Shown here: positions 16,328 to 25,159 of the stretch, one piece after another | Layout: every line of letters starts with the position of its first letter | Numbering within the stretch: position 1 is the first letter of the stretch | Assembly (NCBI RefSeq): GCF_014650995.1 | Contig: NZ_BMWA01000029.1 | Location: 53,886 to 117,885, forward strand | Direction of reading: 5' to 3' | Source: Streptomyces viridiviolaceus | Lineage (GTDB): Bacteria; Actinomycetota; Actinomycetes; Streptomycetales; Streptomycetaceae | Length of the DNA: 64,000 nt | Program-made: the position numbers and the translations under genes | The notes under the pieces: generated by a model | Told to the model about the DNA's origin: nothing | Seen by the model: only the letters and a program-made list of their open reading frames with translations | Databases searched by the model: none

Positions 16328-17947
16328 TCACTTCTCCTTGGCGGGGGGCTCGCTCTCGGCCGCCTCGGCCTCGGTGGACTCCGCCTCGGCCGCCTCCGGC
16401 TCGGTGGACTCCGAAGCCGCATCAGCCTCAGCCGACTCCGAAGCCGCCTCAGCCTTGGTGGACTCCGAAGCCGTCTCCGGTTCGGCCGACTCCGAGCCCG
16501 CCTCAGCCTCAGCCGACTCCGAGCCCGCCTCAGCCTTGGTGGACTCCGAAGCCGTCTCCGATTCGGCCGACTCCGAGCCCGCCTCAGCCTCAGCCGACTC
16601 CGAGCCCGCCTCAGCCTTGGTGGACTCCGAAGCCGTCTCCGATTCGGCCGACTCCGAGCCCGCATCAGCCTTGGTGGACTCCGAAGCCGTCTCCGATTCG
16701 GCCGGCTCGGTCGCCGTCTCCGGCTCGGCGGACTCCGCGGTCTCGGTGTCACCGGCTCCGGAGACGCCCATCTCCGCGGCGACCGCCGCCGAGGTCGCCG
16801 CCGACTCGGCCAGGGCCTCGTCCGACACCAGCTCCGCCGCCTCCTTGGCGTCGGAGAGCAGGACGGTGTCCTGCGGGGCCTGGTCCTCGAAGTTCTCCGG
16901 GTGGTGGCAGGCCACCTGCTGCCCGGGCCGCAGCTCCAGCAGCGGCGGCTCGGTCGTCTTGCAGATCTCCGTCGCCTTCCAGCACCGGGTGTGGAAGCGG
17001 CAGCCGCTCGGCGGGGAGATCGGCGAGGGCACGTCGCCCTTGAGCAGGATGCGCTCGCTCTTGGCCGACTTGCGCGCCGGGTCCGGGATCGGGACCGCCG
17101 ACATCAGCGCCTTGGTGTAGGGGTGCATCGGCGTCTTGTACAGCAGGTCGCGGTCGGCCAGCTCCACGATCTTGCCGAGGTACATCACCGCGATCCGGTC
17201 CGAGACGTGCCGGACGACCGACAGGTCGTGCGCGATGATCACGTACGTCAGGCCCAGCTCCTGCTGGAGGTCGTCGAGCAGGTTGACGACCTGGGCCTGG
17301 ATCGACACGTCGAGCGCGGAGACCGGCTCGTCGGCCACGACCAGCTTCGGGTTCAGCGCGAGGGCACGGGCGATGCCGATGCGCTGGCGCTGACCGCCGG
17401 AGAACTCGTGCGGGTAGCGGTTGTAGTGCTCGGGGTTGAGCCCGACCACCGACAGCAGCCGCTGCACCTCCTTCTTGATCCCGCCCTCGGGCTCGACGCC
17501 CTGGAGCTTGAAGGGGGCGCCGATGATCGTGCCGATGGTGTGGCGCGGGTTCAGCGACGAGTACGGGTCCTGGAAGATCATCTGCACGTCGCGGCGCAGC
17601 GGGCGCATCCCGCCGACCCCGAGGTGGGTGATGTCCTTGCCCTCGAACTCGACCTTGCCGCCGGTCGGTTCGAGCAGCCGGGTGATCAGCCGGCCCATCG
17701 TGGACTTGCCGCAGCCGGACTCGCCCACGACGCCGAGGGTCTCACCGGCCCGGACCTCGAAGTCGAGGCCGTCGACCGCGTGCACCGCCCCGACCTGCCG
17801 CTGGAGCAGGCCCTTCTTGATCGGGAAGTGCTTCTGCAGCCCGGTCACCTTGAGCAGGACCTCGCCGGGGGCGGGGTCCTTGGTGAGCGTGGTGCCGTCG
17901 CTCTGCGCGGGGATGGCCACTGCTTCGTCCTTGGCTTTGTCGCTCAC
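16328..17947 (-). CDS. OppF/DppF-like peptide ABC transporter ATPase with repetitive acidic tail
   Basis: A 539-residue protein. The first 340 or so residues are a standard oligopeptide importer ATPase: Walker A GESGCGKST near residue 78, FQDPYSSLNP, signature FSGGQRQR, Walker B VVADEPVSALD, and the OppF C-terminal region with SGCRFHTRC and CHHPE. The remaining 200 residues are unlike the family: an Ala/Glu/Ser/Thr-rich, strongly acidic, low-complexity tail built from a 9-residue unit such as EAGSESAEA. Family members usually end near 330-360 residues. The GTG start overlaps the OppD stop (GTGA). It is the last gene of the operon. Confidence 0.93.
   Translation of the reverse strand: MSDKAKDEAVAIPAQSDGTTLTKDPAPGEVLLKVTGLQKHFPIKKGLLQRQVGAVHAVDGLDFEVRAGETLGVVGESGCGKSTMGRLITRLLEPTGGKVEFEGKDITHLGVGGMRPLRRDVQMIFQDPYSSLNPRHTIGTIIGAPFKLQGVEPEGGIKKEVQRLLSVVGLNPEHYNRYPHEFSGGQRQRIGIARALALNPKLVVADEPVSALDVSIQAQVVNLLDDLQQELGLTYVIIAHDLSVVRHVSDRIAVMYLGKIVELADRDLLYKTPMHPYTKALMSAVPIPDPARKSAKSERILLKGDVPSPISPPSGCRFHTRCWKATEICKTTEPPLLELRPGQQVACHHPENFEDQAPQDTVLLSDAKEAAELVSDEALAESAATSAAVAAEMGVSGAGDTETAESAEPETATEPAESETASESTKADAGSESAESETASESTKAEAGSESAEAEAGSESAESETASESTKAEAGSESAEAEAGSESAEPETASESTKAEAASESAEADAASESTEPEAAEAESTEAEAAESEPPAKEK
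16410..16720. repeat. 27-bp tandem repeat array inside the OppF-like gene
   Basis: Higher-order units starting GCCTCAGCCTTGGTGG begin at 16446, 16527 and 16608, exactly 81 bp apart, and a shortened copy begins at 16662 (54 bp later). Each 81-bp unit is three 27-bp sub-units that encode 9 residues, so copy changes keep the frame. The near-identity at DNA level indicates recent expansion or ongoing homogenisation. Confidence 0.9.
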
Positions 17948-19041
17948 AGCTTCGGCGCAATCTCTTCGGTCCAGATACGCTCCCGCTGCTCCTGCGACAT
18001 GTGGCAGGCGGCCCAGTGCTTGCTGCCGACCTCGGCCAGCTCGGGGCGGACCGTGCGGGTGACGTTGTCCTTGGGCACGTCGGCGTACGGGCAGCGCGGG
18101 TTGAAGGCGCAGCCGGACGGGACGTTGATGAGGGAGGGCGGGGAGCCCTTGACCGGGATCAGGCGTTCCTGCTGGTCGCGGTCGAGACGCGGCATCGAGC
18201 CGAGCAGGCCCCAGGTGTAGGGGTGGCGGGGCTCGTAGAACACCTTCTCGGCCGGGCCGCGCTCGACGCAGCGCCCGCCGTACATCACCAGCAGGTCGTC
18301 GGCGAGTTCGGCGACGACGCCCAGGTCGTGGGTGATGATGATGACCGCGGAGCCGAACTCCTTCTGCAGGTCCCGGATCAGGTCGAGGATCTGCGCCTGG
18401 ACGGTCACGTCCAGGGCGGTCGTCGGCTCGTCCGCGATGAGCAGCTCGGGGTTGTTGACCAGCGACATCGCGATCATCGCGCGCTGACGCATACCGCCGG
18501 AGAACTCGTGCGGGTAGTTGTCCACCCGCTTGTCCGGCTGCGGGATGCCGACGCGGTCGAGCATCTCCACCGCACGGCGCTTGGCGGTCTTCTTGTCCAC
18601 GTCGTGGTGGATGCGGTACGCCTCCACGATCTGCTGCCCGATCGTGTAGTACGGGTGCAGCGCGGACAGCGGGTCCTGGAAGATCATCGCCATCTGACGG
18701 CCGCGCAGCTTGCGCACGTGGTCGGGATCGGCCGACAGCAGCTCGGTGCCGTCGAGCCAGATCTCGCCGGAGATCTGCGCCTTGCGCTTGCCGTACTGGC
18801 CGGCCGTGTGCAGGCCCATGATGCCGAGGCTGGTCACCGACTTGCCGGAGCCGGACTCGCCCACGATGCCGAGGGTCTTGCCCTTCTCCAGCTGGAAGGT
18901 GAGCCCGTCGACGGACTTGACCAGACCGTCGTCGGTGGGGAAGTGCACCTTCAGGTCGCGCACTTCCAGGAAGGCACTCGGCGCGGGAGAGGCGGCGGTG
19001 GGCTCGCCCACCGCGGCTCCGCTCTTGCTGAGTTCGGTCAT
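17944..19041 (-). CDS. OppD/DppD-like peptide ABC transporter ATPase
   Basis: A 365-residue cytoplasmic ATPase of a peptide importer. It shows Walker A GESGSGKS near residue 60, FQDPLSALHPYY, signature FSGGMRQRAMI, Walker B LLIADEPTTALD, the switch histidine in IIITHDLGVV, and the OppD C-terminal cysteine-rich region (SGCAFNPRCPYA, then AACH). It is ATGA-coupled to the upstream permease and GTGA-coupled to the downstream OppF-like gene, so the two ATPases are made together as a heterodimer. Confidence 0.95.
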   Translation of the reverse strand: MTELSKSGAAVGEPTAASPAPSAFLEVRDLKVHFPTDDGLVKSVDGLTFQLEKGKTLGIVGESGSGKSVTSLGIMGLHTAGQYGKRKAQISGEIWLDGTELLSADPDHVRKLRGRQMAMIFQDPLSALHPYYTIGQQIVEAYRIHHDVDKKTAKRRAVEMLDRVGIPQPDKRVDNYPHEFSGGMRQRAMIAMSLVNNPELLIADEPTTALDVTVQAQILDLIRDLQKEFGSAVIIITHDLGVVAELADDLLVMYGGRCVERGPAEKVFYEPRHPYTWGLLGSMPRLDRDQQERLIPVKGSPPSLINVPSGCAFNPRCPYADVPKDNVTRTVRPELAEVGSKHWAACHMSQEQRERIWTEEIAPKL

Positions 19042-20036
19042 GCGAGCCTCACTCGGGGGTCGATCACGGCGTACAGGACGTCCACCACGAGGTTGGCGAT
19101 GAGCACCGCGAGAGAAGTGATCAGGGTGACGCCCAGGATGACGGGCAGGTCCTGGGTCTTGATCGCGTTGAGCACCGCCTGGCCGAGGCCGGGCAGGTTG
19201 AACGTGGACTCGGTGAGGATCGCGCCGCCGATGAGGGCGCCGAGGTCCATGCCGAGCATGGTGAGGATGGGCGTCAGCGTGGAGCGCATGGCGTGCTTGC
19301 GGATGACGACCGGCTCCCGCAGGCCCTTGGCGCGGGCCGTGCGGATGTAGTCCTCGCCGAGGATCTCCAGCATGGTCGCGCGGGTGATCCTCGCGTACAT
19401 CGCGGCGTAGAGGAACGCCAGGGTGATCCAGGGCAGGATCAGGCCGCCGAACCAGCCGGTGAAGCTGTCGGCCAGCGGCACGTACTGGGCGTCGAGCCAG
19501 TCGAGCCCGAAGGCGAAGACCGCCAGGGCGATCATGCCGGTGAAGTAGACGGGAAGGGAGACGCCCGCCAGGGCCACGACCATCGCGCCGCGGTCCCAGA
19601 GGCTGCCCCGCTTCAGCGCGGAGAGCACACCGGCGGCCAGGCCGAAGAGCAGCCAGAGCAGGGCCGCACCGAGCGCCAGCGCCAGGGTCACCGGGAAGCG
19701 GTCGGTCAGCACGGGCCAGATGGCCTGCTCACTGCGGAAGGAGTAGCCGAAGCACGGAGCGGAGCAGTGGGTGACGTCCCCGCCACCCGAGTAGGTGCGG
19801 CCCGTGAAGATTCCCTTGAAGAACTCCCAGACCTGGGAGTAGATCGGGTCGCTCAGGCCCAGCTTCTGCCGCACCGCCTCCACGGCGGCCGGGTCGGCCT
19901 GCTTGCCCACGAAGCTCGAGGCGATGTCGACGCCCGCCCACTTGGGGACGAGGAAGAAGATGCCGAAGACCACCATGATGATGACCACGAGCATCACTGC
20001 GGCGGCGAACAGCCGCCTGATGAGGTAAGCGAGCAC
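19038..20036 (-). CDS. OppB/DppB-like peptide ABC transporter permease
   Basis: A 332-residue membrane permease. It begins with the family's MLAYLIRRLFAAAVML membrane segment and has about six helices. The cytoplasmic coupling loop is RTARAKGLREPVVIRKHAMR, the C-terminal signature GGAILTESTFNLPGLGQ. A large extracytoplasmic segment with two cysteines (CSAPCFGYSF) follows the first helix. The GTG at 20036 is the start. Its partner permease is the frameshifted gene at 22014-23014. Confidence 0.93.
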   Translation of the reverse strand: MLAYLIRRLFAAAVMLVVIIMVVFGIFFLVPKWAGVDIASSFVGKQADPAAVEAVRQKLGLSDPIYSQVWEFFKGIFTGRTYSGGGDVTHCSAPCFGYSFRSEQAIWPVLTDRFPVTLALALGAALLWLLFGLAAGVLSALKRGSLWDRGAMVVALAGVSLPVYFTGMIALAVFAFGLDWLDAQYVPLADSFTGWFGGLILPWITLAFLYAAMYARITRATMLEILGEDYIRTARAKGLREPVVIRKHAMRSTLTPILTMLGMDLGALIGGAILTESTFNLPGLGQAVLNAIKTQDLPVILGVTLITSLAVLIANLVVDVLYAVIDPRVRLA

Positions 20037-20143
20037 AGCTTACGGCCCGCCGCGGACCGCGGGCGCACGGAGGTCTTCCGTGGCCCGCGGTCACGCCGCG
20101 CCGGCCTTCACCTGCCTTTCGTGCCGTACGGCGGGTGTGCCGG

Positions 20144-21943
20144 TTACTTCGAGGACTTCAGACCGAGGTTGACGAAGTCGTACATGCCGCTGTAGCCGTC
20201 CGAGGTGTAGACGTTGGCCAGCCGGCTGGAGCGCCAGTTGACGAACTTCTCGAAGACGAAGGGCAGGTAGTACGCGCCCTCCATCACCTTGTGATTGATG
20301 TCCGTGGCGATCTGCTGCTTGCCGGCGTCGTCCAGCGTGTCGACGTACTTGTCGAACAGGCCGTCGATCTCCTTGTCCTTGATGAGCGCGTAGTTGTTGT
20401 TACCGCTCTCGAGGATGTAGTCGCTGTCCCACAGCGGCAGACCGTAGCCCTGCACGGACGGGAAGTCCGGGCCCCAGCCCATGATGATGATGCCGTAGTT
20501 CTTCTTCTTGACGTTCGAGGGGCTGCCGATGATGCCGGCGGTCTGCGAACCGTCGTACTGGTCGATCTCGGCGGTGATGCCGATCTTCTTCAGCGACGCC
20601 TGGAGGGACTGGGCGGTGGCCACCTCGACCGGCTTGTTGTTCCGGACGGCGATGGTGGTCTTGAAGCCGTTGGGCTTGCCGCACGCCTCGAGCGCCTTCT
20701 TGGCCTCGGCGACGTTGCCCTTCTTGTTCTCACCGGCGATCTTGTACGGGTCGTACTTCTGACCCTCGGCACCCGGGACGGACGGCGGGAGCATGTTGGT
20801 GCCGATCTCACCGCCGGCCACCGGGCCGCCGCGCGCGGTCTGGAGCGAGACGTGGTCGGCGCCGAGGATGACGGCCTTGCGGCACTCGATGTTGTCGAAC
20901 GGCTTCACGCTCTGCGGGAAGACCGCGTAGCGGATGTAGCCGGAGACCGGGTTGTCCAGGTTGGCCTTGTGCTCCTTCAGGGCGGTGGTGCGGCCCTGCG
21001 GGGACATGCCCGTCTGGTTGATGTCGAGGTCCAGGTCACCGCTGAGCAGACGCTGGTCGAGCTGGTTGGCGTCCGAGAAGAACTGGACGGTGATCTTGTC
21101 CGGGTACGCCTTGCGGACCGGGTCCGACTCCTGCTTCCACTCGGTGTTGCGGACCAGGGTCAGGTCCTTGCCCGGGTTGTAGGAGTGGAACTTGTACGGA
21201 CCCGAGGAGAACGGGTGCAGGCCGTACTTGGACTTGGTGTCCTTGTCCTGGCGGACCGGGGAGGCGGAGGTGAGCGCCAGCATCTCCTCGAAGTCCGAGT
21301 TGGCCTTCGGCAGCTTGAAGACGATGGTCTTGTCGTCCGGCGTCTCGATCGCCTTCAGACCGAGCTTGTCCTTGGACTTGTCCTTGTACGGACCCGGGTA
21401 CTCGCCCTTGGGGTCGAGCACCTCCTTCAGGTACGTCGGGCCGCCGGACAGCACGTCCTGGGCCCACACGCGCTCGATGCCGTACTTGATGTCCTTGGAG
21501 GTGATCGGCTTGCCGTCCTCCCAGGTGATGCCGTCACGCAGGGTGTACGTGTAGGTCTTGCCGTCGTCGGAGACCTTGGCGAGCCCGGTGGCGAGGTCCG
21601 GGGTGACCCCGGCGCCGGCCTTGCCCGGCTCGGCCGCGTTCGTGACGAGCTGACGGGAGTAGTAGCGGGAGAAGTTCCACATGAAGCCGTAGTAGCCGCG
21701 CGTGGTGTCCCACGAGTCGGCGTCCTGCGCGCCGCCGAACCTCAGCGTGCCGCCCTTCTTGGCCAGGTCGGCCTGGGCGACCTTGTTGTTGGCGGCGTCG
21801 AAGCCGGCCGCGCCGTTCTTCGATCCCCCGCCGTCGCCGTCACTGTCGCCGCCGCCGCACGCCGCCGTGGTCAACAGCGCGGCGACCACTGCGGCAGCGG
21901 CCAAAGCCTGCTTGCGCCGCCCTGAGGTGCGTTGGGTAGTCAC
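20144..21943 (-). CDS. Peptide-binding lipoprotein of the ABC importer (SBP family 5)
   Basis: A 599-residue extracellular solute-binding protein. The signal peptide ends in a lipobox (LLTTAAC) with the lipidated cysteine near residue 29, followed by a Gly/Asp/Ser linker. The mature part shows family-5 features: RFGGAQDADSWDTT, an N-terminal DLATGLAKVSDDGKTYTYTL segment and a C-terminal INHKVMEGAYYLPFV. GTG at 21943 has CCGGAGGATCC upstream. A small hairpin (CCCGTG at 21975-21980 with CACGGG at 21989-21994) lies between the permease stop and this gene and could adjust its expression. The cargo is probably oligopeptides. Confidence 0.93.
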   Translation of the reverse strand: MTTQRTSGRRKQALAAAAVVAALLTTAACGGGDSDGDGGGSKNGAAGFDAANNKVAQADLAKKGGTLRFGGAQDADSWDTTRGYYGFMWNFSRYYSRQLVTNAAEPGKAGAGVTPDLATGLAKVSDDGKTYTYTLRDGITWEDGKPITSKDIKYGIERVWAQDVLSGGPTYLKEVLDPKGEYPGPYKDKSKDKLGLKAIETPDDKTIVFKLPKANSDFEEMLALTSASPVRQDKDTKSKYGLHPFSSGPYKFHSYNPGKDLTLVRNTEWKQESDPVRKAYPDKITVQFFSDANQLDQRLLSGDLDLDINQTGMSPQGRTTALKEHKANLDNPVSGYIRYAVFPQSVKPFDNIECRKAVILGADHVSLQTARGGPVAGGEIGTNMLPPSVPGAEGQKYDPYKIAGENKKGNVAEAKKALEACGKPNGFKTTIAVRNNKPVEVATAQSLQASLKKIGITAEIDQYDGSQTAGIIGSPSNVKKKNYGIIIMGWGPDFPSVQGYGLPLWDSDYILESGNNNYALIKDKEIDGLFDKYVDTLDDAGKQQIATDINHKVMEGAYYLPFVFEKFVNWRSSRLANVYTSDGYSGMYDFVNLGLKSSK

Positions 21944-22013
21944 GATCTCGGATCCTCCGGATTAGATGAGAGACCCCGTGTCAGGAGCCACGGGACGCTT
22001 GTTGTACGGCAGT

Positions 22014-23014
22014 TCAGCGGGAGGCCTTCGGGTCCAGCGCGTCACGCACGCCGTCGCCGAAGAGATTGAAGGCGAGCACGGTGATGAAGATCGCGACACC
22101 GGGGACCACCATGTACATGGGATCCGACTCGTAGTACTCGATCGCGCTCGACAGCATCTGGCCCCAGGACGCGGTGGGCGGCTTGACGCCCACGCCCAGG
22201 AAGCTGAGCGCCGCCTCGGTGAGGATGTTGGTCGGGATCATCATCGTCGTGTACACGATGATCGGCGCGACCAGGTTCGGCAGCAGCTCCTTGAACAGGA
22301 TGTAGAAGCGCCCAGTGACCGGGCCGCCTCCACGTACTCGCGCTCACGCATCGAGATGGTCTGGCCGCGGACCACCCGTCCGATGTAGGGCCAGCCGAAG
22401 AACCCGATGACCAGGATCATCACGAAGACGCGCACACCGGTGCCGTGCAGACCCAGCATGTCGTTCGGCATCACGGAGACGAGCGCGATGATGAACAGCA
22501 GCTGCGGGAAGGCGAGCAGGCCGTCCATGATCCGACTGATGAGGGAGTCGACCCAGCCTCCGAAGAAGCCCGCCAGGATGCCGAGGACGGTTCCGAGGAT
22601 CACGGCCACGACGGCGGACAGGAAGCCGACCAGCAGGGAGATCCGGGCGCCGTAGAGGATGCGGGCGAGGATGTCGCGGCCGTTGACCGGCTCGACGCCC
22701 AGCAGGTGCTCGCCGCTGATGCCGCCGAGCGATCCCACGGGGGTGCCGAACAGCGGGTCGATCAGGTCCTCGTGGTACTCGTTGGGGTCCTGTCCGAGCA
22801 GGCTCGTGATGACCGGCGCGAGCAGCGCGATCACGACGAGGAAGAGCACCACGATGCCGCCCGTGAGGGCCAGCTTGTCCCTTTTCAGGCGCTCCCAGGC
22901 GATCCGGCCCAGGGAACGCCCCTGAACCGCCTTGGCCTCGGCGCCGGCAACCGCCGCTTCCTCGGCCGCGCTCGGGGCCGCTTCCGCGGTCGGCTCGTGC
23001 AATGGTGCCGTCAT
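22014..23014 (-). pseudogene. OppC/DppC-like peptide ABC permease, frameshifted
   Basis: The frame from ATG 23014 encodes an OppC-like permease: cytoplasmic N-terminus, a first helix (LALTGGIVVLFLVVIALLAPV) and a GGWVDSLISRIMDGLLAFPQLL segment. It runs normally as far as REREYVEAARSLGA near 22312, then shifts into an unrelated Cys/Arg/Ser-rich end. The expected continuation (FYILFKELLPN, then the C-terminal helices and DGVRDALDPKASR) is intact in another frame to 22014. The break falls inside the EAA coupling loop. One base, or one plus a multiple of three, is missing; canonical EAA-loop spacing suggests seven. It is either a true null mutation or a sequencing error. All other genes of the operon look intact, which favours caution. 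Confidence 0.85.
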
Positions 23015-23325
23015 CTGGCAGGGACCCCTCTCAACCGGCGGTAGCCGGCCCGCACTTGCCGCTGTAGCGGCGTGATCAGTCCGTCGTACACAGGGGCGAA
23101 GAACCCCTTGTTGCGGGAGTCTTCAACGCTTTGGCGATCTGTTGCCAGACTTGACGGGGAATGGATGCGTAACCGTGATGCTGTCTGGGGGGTTCCGTTA
23201 TCCGGACAGCGGGTAACGGGGGCCGGACGCGGACGAGTTGGACATCGGGGACAGAGTGGGGCTTTACACCCTCCTCTACGCGCGAAGATCCCCCCGCACC
23301 GGTGCGGGAGCGTGCCCCGCGACGG
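23015..23325. other. 311-bp intergenic promoter region of the peptide ABC operon
   Basis: I see no gene here. GAGAGGGG upstream of the ATG at 23014 is the ribosome-binding site of the OppC-like gene. A hairpin, CCGTTATCC (23195-23203) with GGGTAACGG (23211-23219, one G-U pair), lies about 107 bp past the stop of the SseB-like gene and could terminate it. The remainder presumably holds the operon promoter, but no convincing -35/-10 pair was found. Confidence 0.6.
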
Positions 23326-24123
23326 TCAGTACCGGCCCCCGGCCGGAGGGTAGCCGTACCCGCCCGCCGGGGCCGGGGCGGGGGCCGCGTGGGCTTCGCG
23401 GTCGTAGAAGGGGCGGGCGTTGGCGCGCAGCCACATGGCGACCGGATCGTAGGCGTCGGACATCGCCACGGTCGACACCGGCAGCCCGTCCGGTACCGCG
23501 CCGATCGACTGCTGCATCATCGCGCGCACCGCGTCGACGGCGGGCGGCGAGGTGTCGTACACGTCCAGCCCGATGGCGAGGTACGGCGCCCCCAGCGCCG
23601 GCTGCACCCAGGCGCGGCGCAGGGCGCGAACGGCCGCGGTGCGATGGGCGTTCTGCGCGAGCAGGGCGTAGAACTGGGGGATCTCGATCGCCGGTTCGGA
23701 CAGGCGCAGGGGCCCCGCCGGCTGGCGGTCCAGGCCGGTCGCGATGCGGCGCAGGTCGAGCCAGGGGATGCCGACTCCGCCGCCGGGGGCGTGCGGGTTC
23801 AGCCAGAGTCCGTAGTGGTCCGGGTAGAGGGCGCGGGCCACCTCCAGGCCGTCGGCCACCTCGTACGACCGGTTCCAGCCGCTGGCCGACAGTTCCTGGG
23901 CGGAGGTGACGCAGGGCGCGTAGCCGCAGCCGTCGACCTCCATGTTTCCGTACTGGGCGTCGGGGGATCCGGCCTGGCCGTGCCACAGCAGCATCCAGAC
24001 CTGGCCGGTGGCGGGGGCGGCGAGCGCGCGCAGGAGTGCCTCGTAGGCGTCGTAGCGCCCGGGCGACACCTGGCGCAGCATGTGCTCGACCTGCCCGGTC
24101 GCGGCGGTACCGCTCGCGCTCAC
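23326..24123 (-). CDS. SseB-like protein, copy 1
   Basis: A 265-residue protein. It carries the SseB N-terminal pattern (WMLLWHG, then GYAPCVTSAQEL, an ARALYPDHYGLWLNP segment). It also carries the SseB C-terminal ending, here DPVAMWLRANARPFYDRE, followed by a Pro/Gly/Tyr-rich tail. In E. coli, SseB was named for enhanced serine sensitivity, but its biochemical role is unclear. A paralogue lies immediately upstream (24293-25084). The GTG start at 24123 has AAGGG 11 bases upstream. No signal peptide or catalytic motif is visible. Confidence 0.75.
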   Translation of the reverse strand: MSASGTAATGQVEHMLRQVSPGRYDAYEALLRALAAPATGQVWMLLWHGQAGSPDAQYGNMEVDGCGYAPCVTSAQELSASGWNRSYEVADGLEVARALYPDHYGLWLNPHAPGGGVGIPWLDLRRIATGLDRQPAGPLRLSEPAIEIPQFYALLAQNAHRTAAVRALRRAWVQPALGAPYLAIGLDVYDTSPPAVDAVRAMMQQSIGAVPDGLPVSTVAMSDAYDPVAMWLRANARPFYDREAHAAPAPAPAGGYGYPPAGGRY

Positions 24124-24227
24124 CTTTTACCGACCCTTCGAGAATCGTCCCCTGTTTATGAAACCAGCTTAGGTGGCTCCGCGGACAGGGAGCGCCTTCG
24201 AACTCGGGACGCCTTGTCGTCTTGCGT

Positions 24228-24277
24228 GTGCGGGTTCGCCGTGGCTGGTCGCGCAGTTCCGCGCGCCCCTGAGGTGT
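24228..24277. repeat. Dispersed Streptomyces intergenic repeat
   Basis: The spacer between the two SseB-like genes contains TGGCTGGTCGCGCAGTTCC followed by GCGCGCCCCT. I recognise this string as a common interspersed intergenic motif of Streptomyces genomes (usually ending in CCCCGCGCCCC). It is non-coding and its function is unknown. Confidence 0.6.
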
Positions 24278-24292
24278 CGCCCCCGACGGCGT

Positions 24293-25084
24293 TTACAAGT
24301 CCCGCTGATAAAACGGCCGGACCTGTCCCCGCAGCCAGTCGCAGACCGGGTCCTGGGCCGCCTCCAGGAGGACCAGGTTGACCGGCCAGCGGACCGGCAC
24401 CTTGCCGAGCGCCCGGCCCAGGGCGTCCAGCGGGAGGGCGCGGGCGTCGCCCTCCCAGTGGGACAGTTCGACGCCGACGAACATCACCGGGTCGGCGGTC
24501 TCGATGGCCGCCAGGCAGCGTCGGGCGGAGCGGACGACGCCGGTGGCGGCGAACTCGGCGGAGGCCGCGGACAGGAAGTCCACCGGGTCGTCCTGCCAGT
24601 CGGGTTCGAACAGCCGGACCCGGCCACCGCTCGCGGGTCCGTCCAGCGGGGTGCGTCCGGCCCGGCACAGCTCGGCCACGGCGGGCGGGGGCAGCGGGAC
24701 GCCCACCACGCCGTCCGGGTTCACCGCGATGCCGACCTGCGGGGGCAGACCGCGGGCGAACTCCACGGCCGGGGCGATGGTGTACGACATGTGGGAGCCG
24801 ACGACCTGCCGGAACTGCTCCTCGGAGCTGAACACCGGCACGTAGGCCTGGCCCTCGATCTCCACCGTGGGCAGGTCCAGGGGCCCGCTGTGCGGACCGC
24901 CGCCGGCGGGCAGCGGTATCCACACGAAACTCCGGCCGAGCACCTCCACGATCCGGCCGCCGGCGCCCGGGACGCCGAGGGAGGCCGACAGCACCTCCTC
25001 CAGCTCGTTGCCGGGCCATCCGCCGTGCGGGTGGGGATGCGCCTGCGCCGGAATGTCCGCGGAGAAGTCCGCCGGGAAGTCCAT
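24293..25084 (-). CDS. SseB-like protein, copy 2
   Basis: A 263-residue SseB-family protein. The N-terminal domain shows FVWIPLPAGG, LDLPTVEIEGQAYVPVF and SSEEQFRQVV, aligned by eye with the E. coli SseB pattern of a tryptophan strand followed by IPFFTSLEAL. The C-terminal domain ends QDPVCDWLRGQVRPFYQRD, matching SseB's terminal APFYER. Together with the neighbour it is a diverged tandem duplication. The frame opens at 25153, but MDFPADFSAD at 25084 is the natural start. The pair lies beside the glycine/serine operon, a suggestive but unproven link. Confidence 0.78.
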   Translation of the reverse strand: MDFPADFSADIPAQAHPHPHGGWPGNELEEVLSASLGVPGAGGRIVEVLGRSFVWIPLPAGGGPHSGPLDLPTVEIEGQAYVPVFSSEEQFRQVVGSHMSYTIAPAVEFARGLPPQVGIAVNPDGVVGVPLPPPAVAELCRAGRTPLDGPASGGRVRLFEPDWQDDPVDFLSAASAEFAATGVVRSARRCLAAIETADPVMFVGVELSHWEGDARALPLDALGRALGKVPVRWPVNLVLLEAAQDPVCDWLRGQVRPFYQRDL

Positions 25085-25159
25085 CTGCCTACCGCCTGCC
25101 TGGTACCGCTGCTGTGGCTGAAAGGCTAACCCGTACGGGCTCCGCGGCCCCACGGTCCG

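Noticed and set aside
16338..17120. A rightward Ser/Ala-rich frame opposite the OppF-like tail
   Set aside because: It only reflects the 27-bp repeats read in reverse; the leftward gene is required by operon structure and ABC motifs.
22240..22340. Programmed ribosomal frameshifting in the OppC-like gene
   Set aside because: There is no slippery heptamer, and the EAA-loop spacing indicates missing bases, so mutation or sequencing error is more likely.
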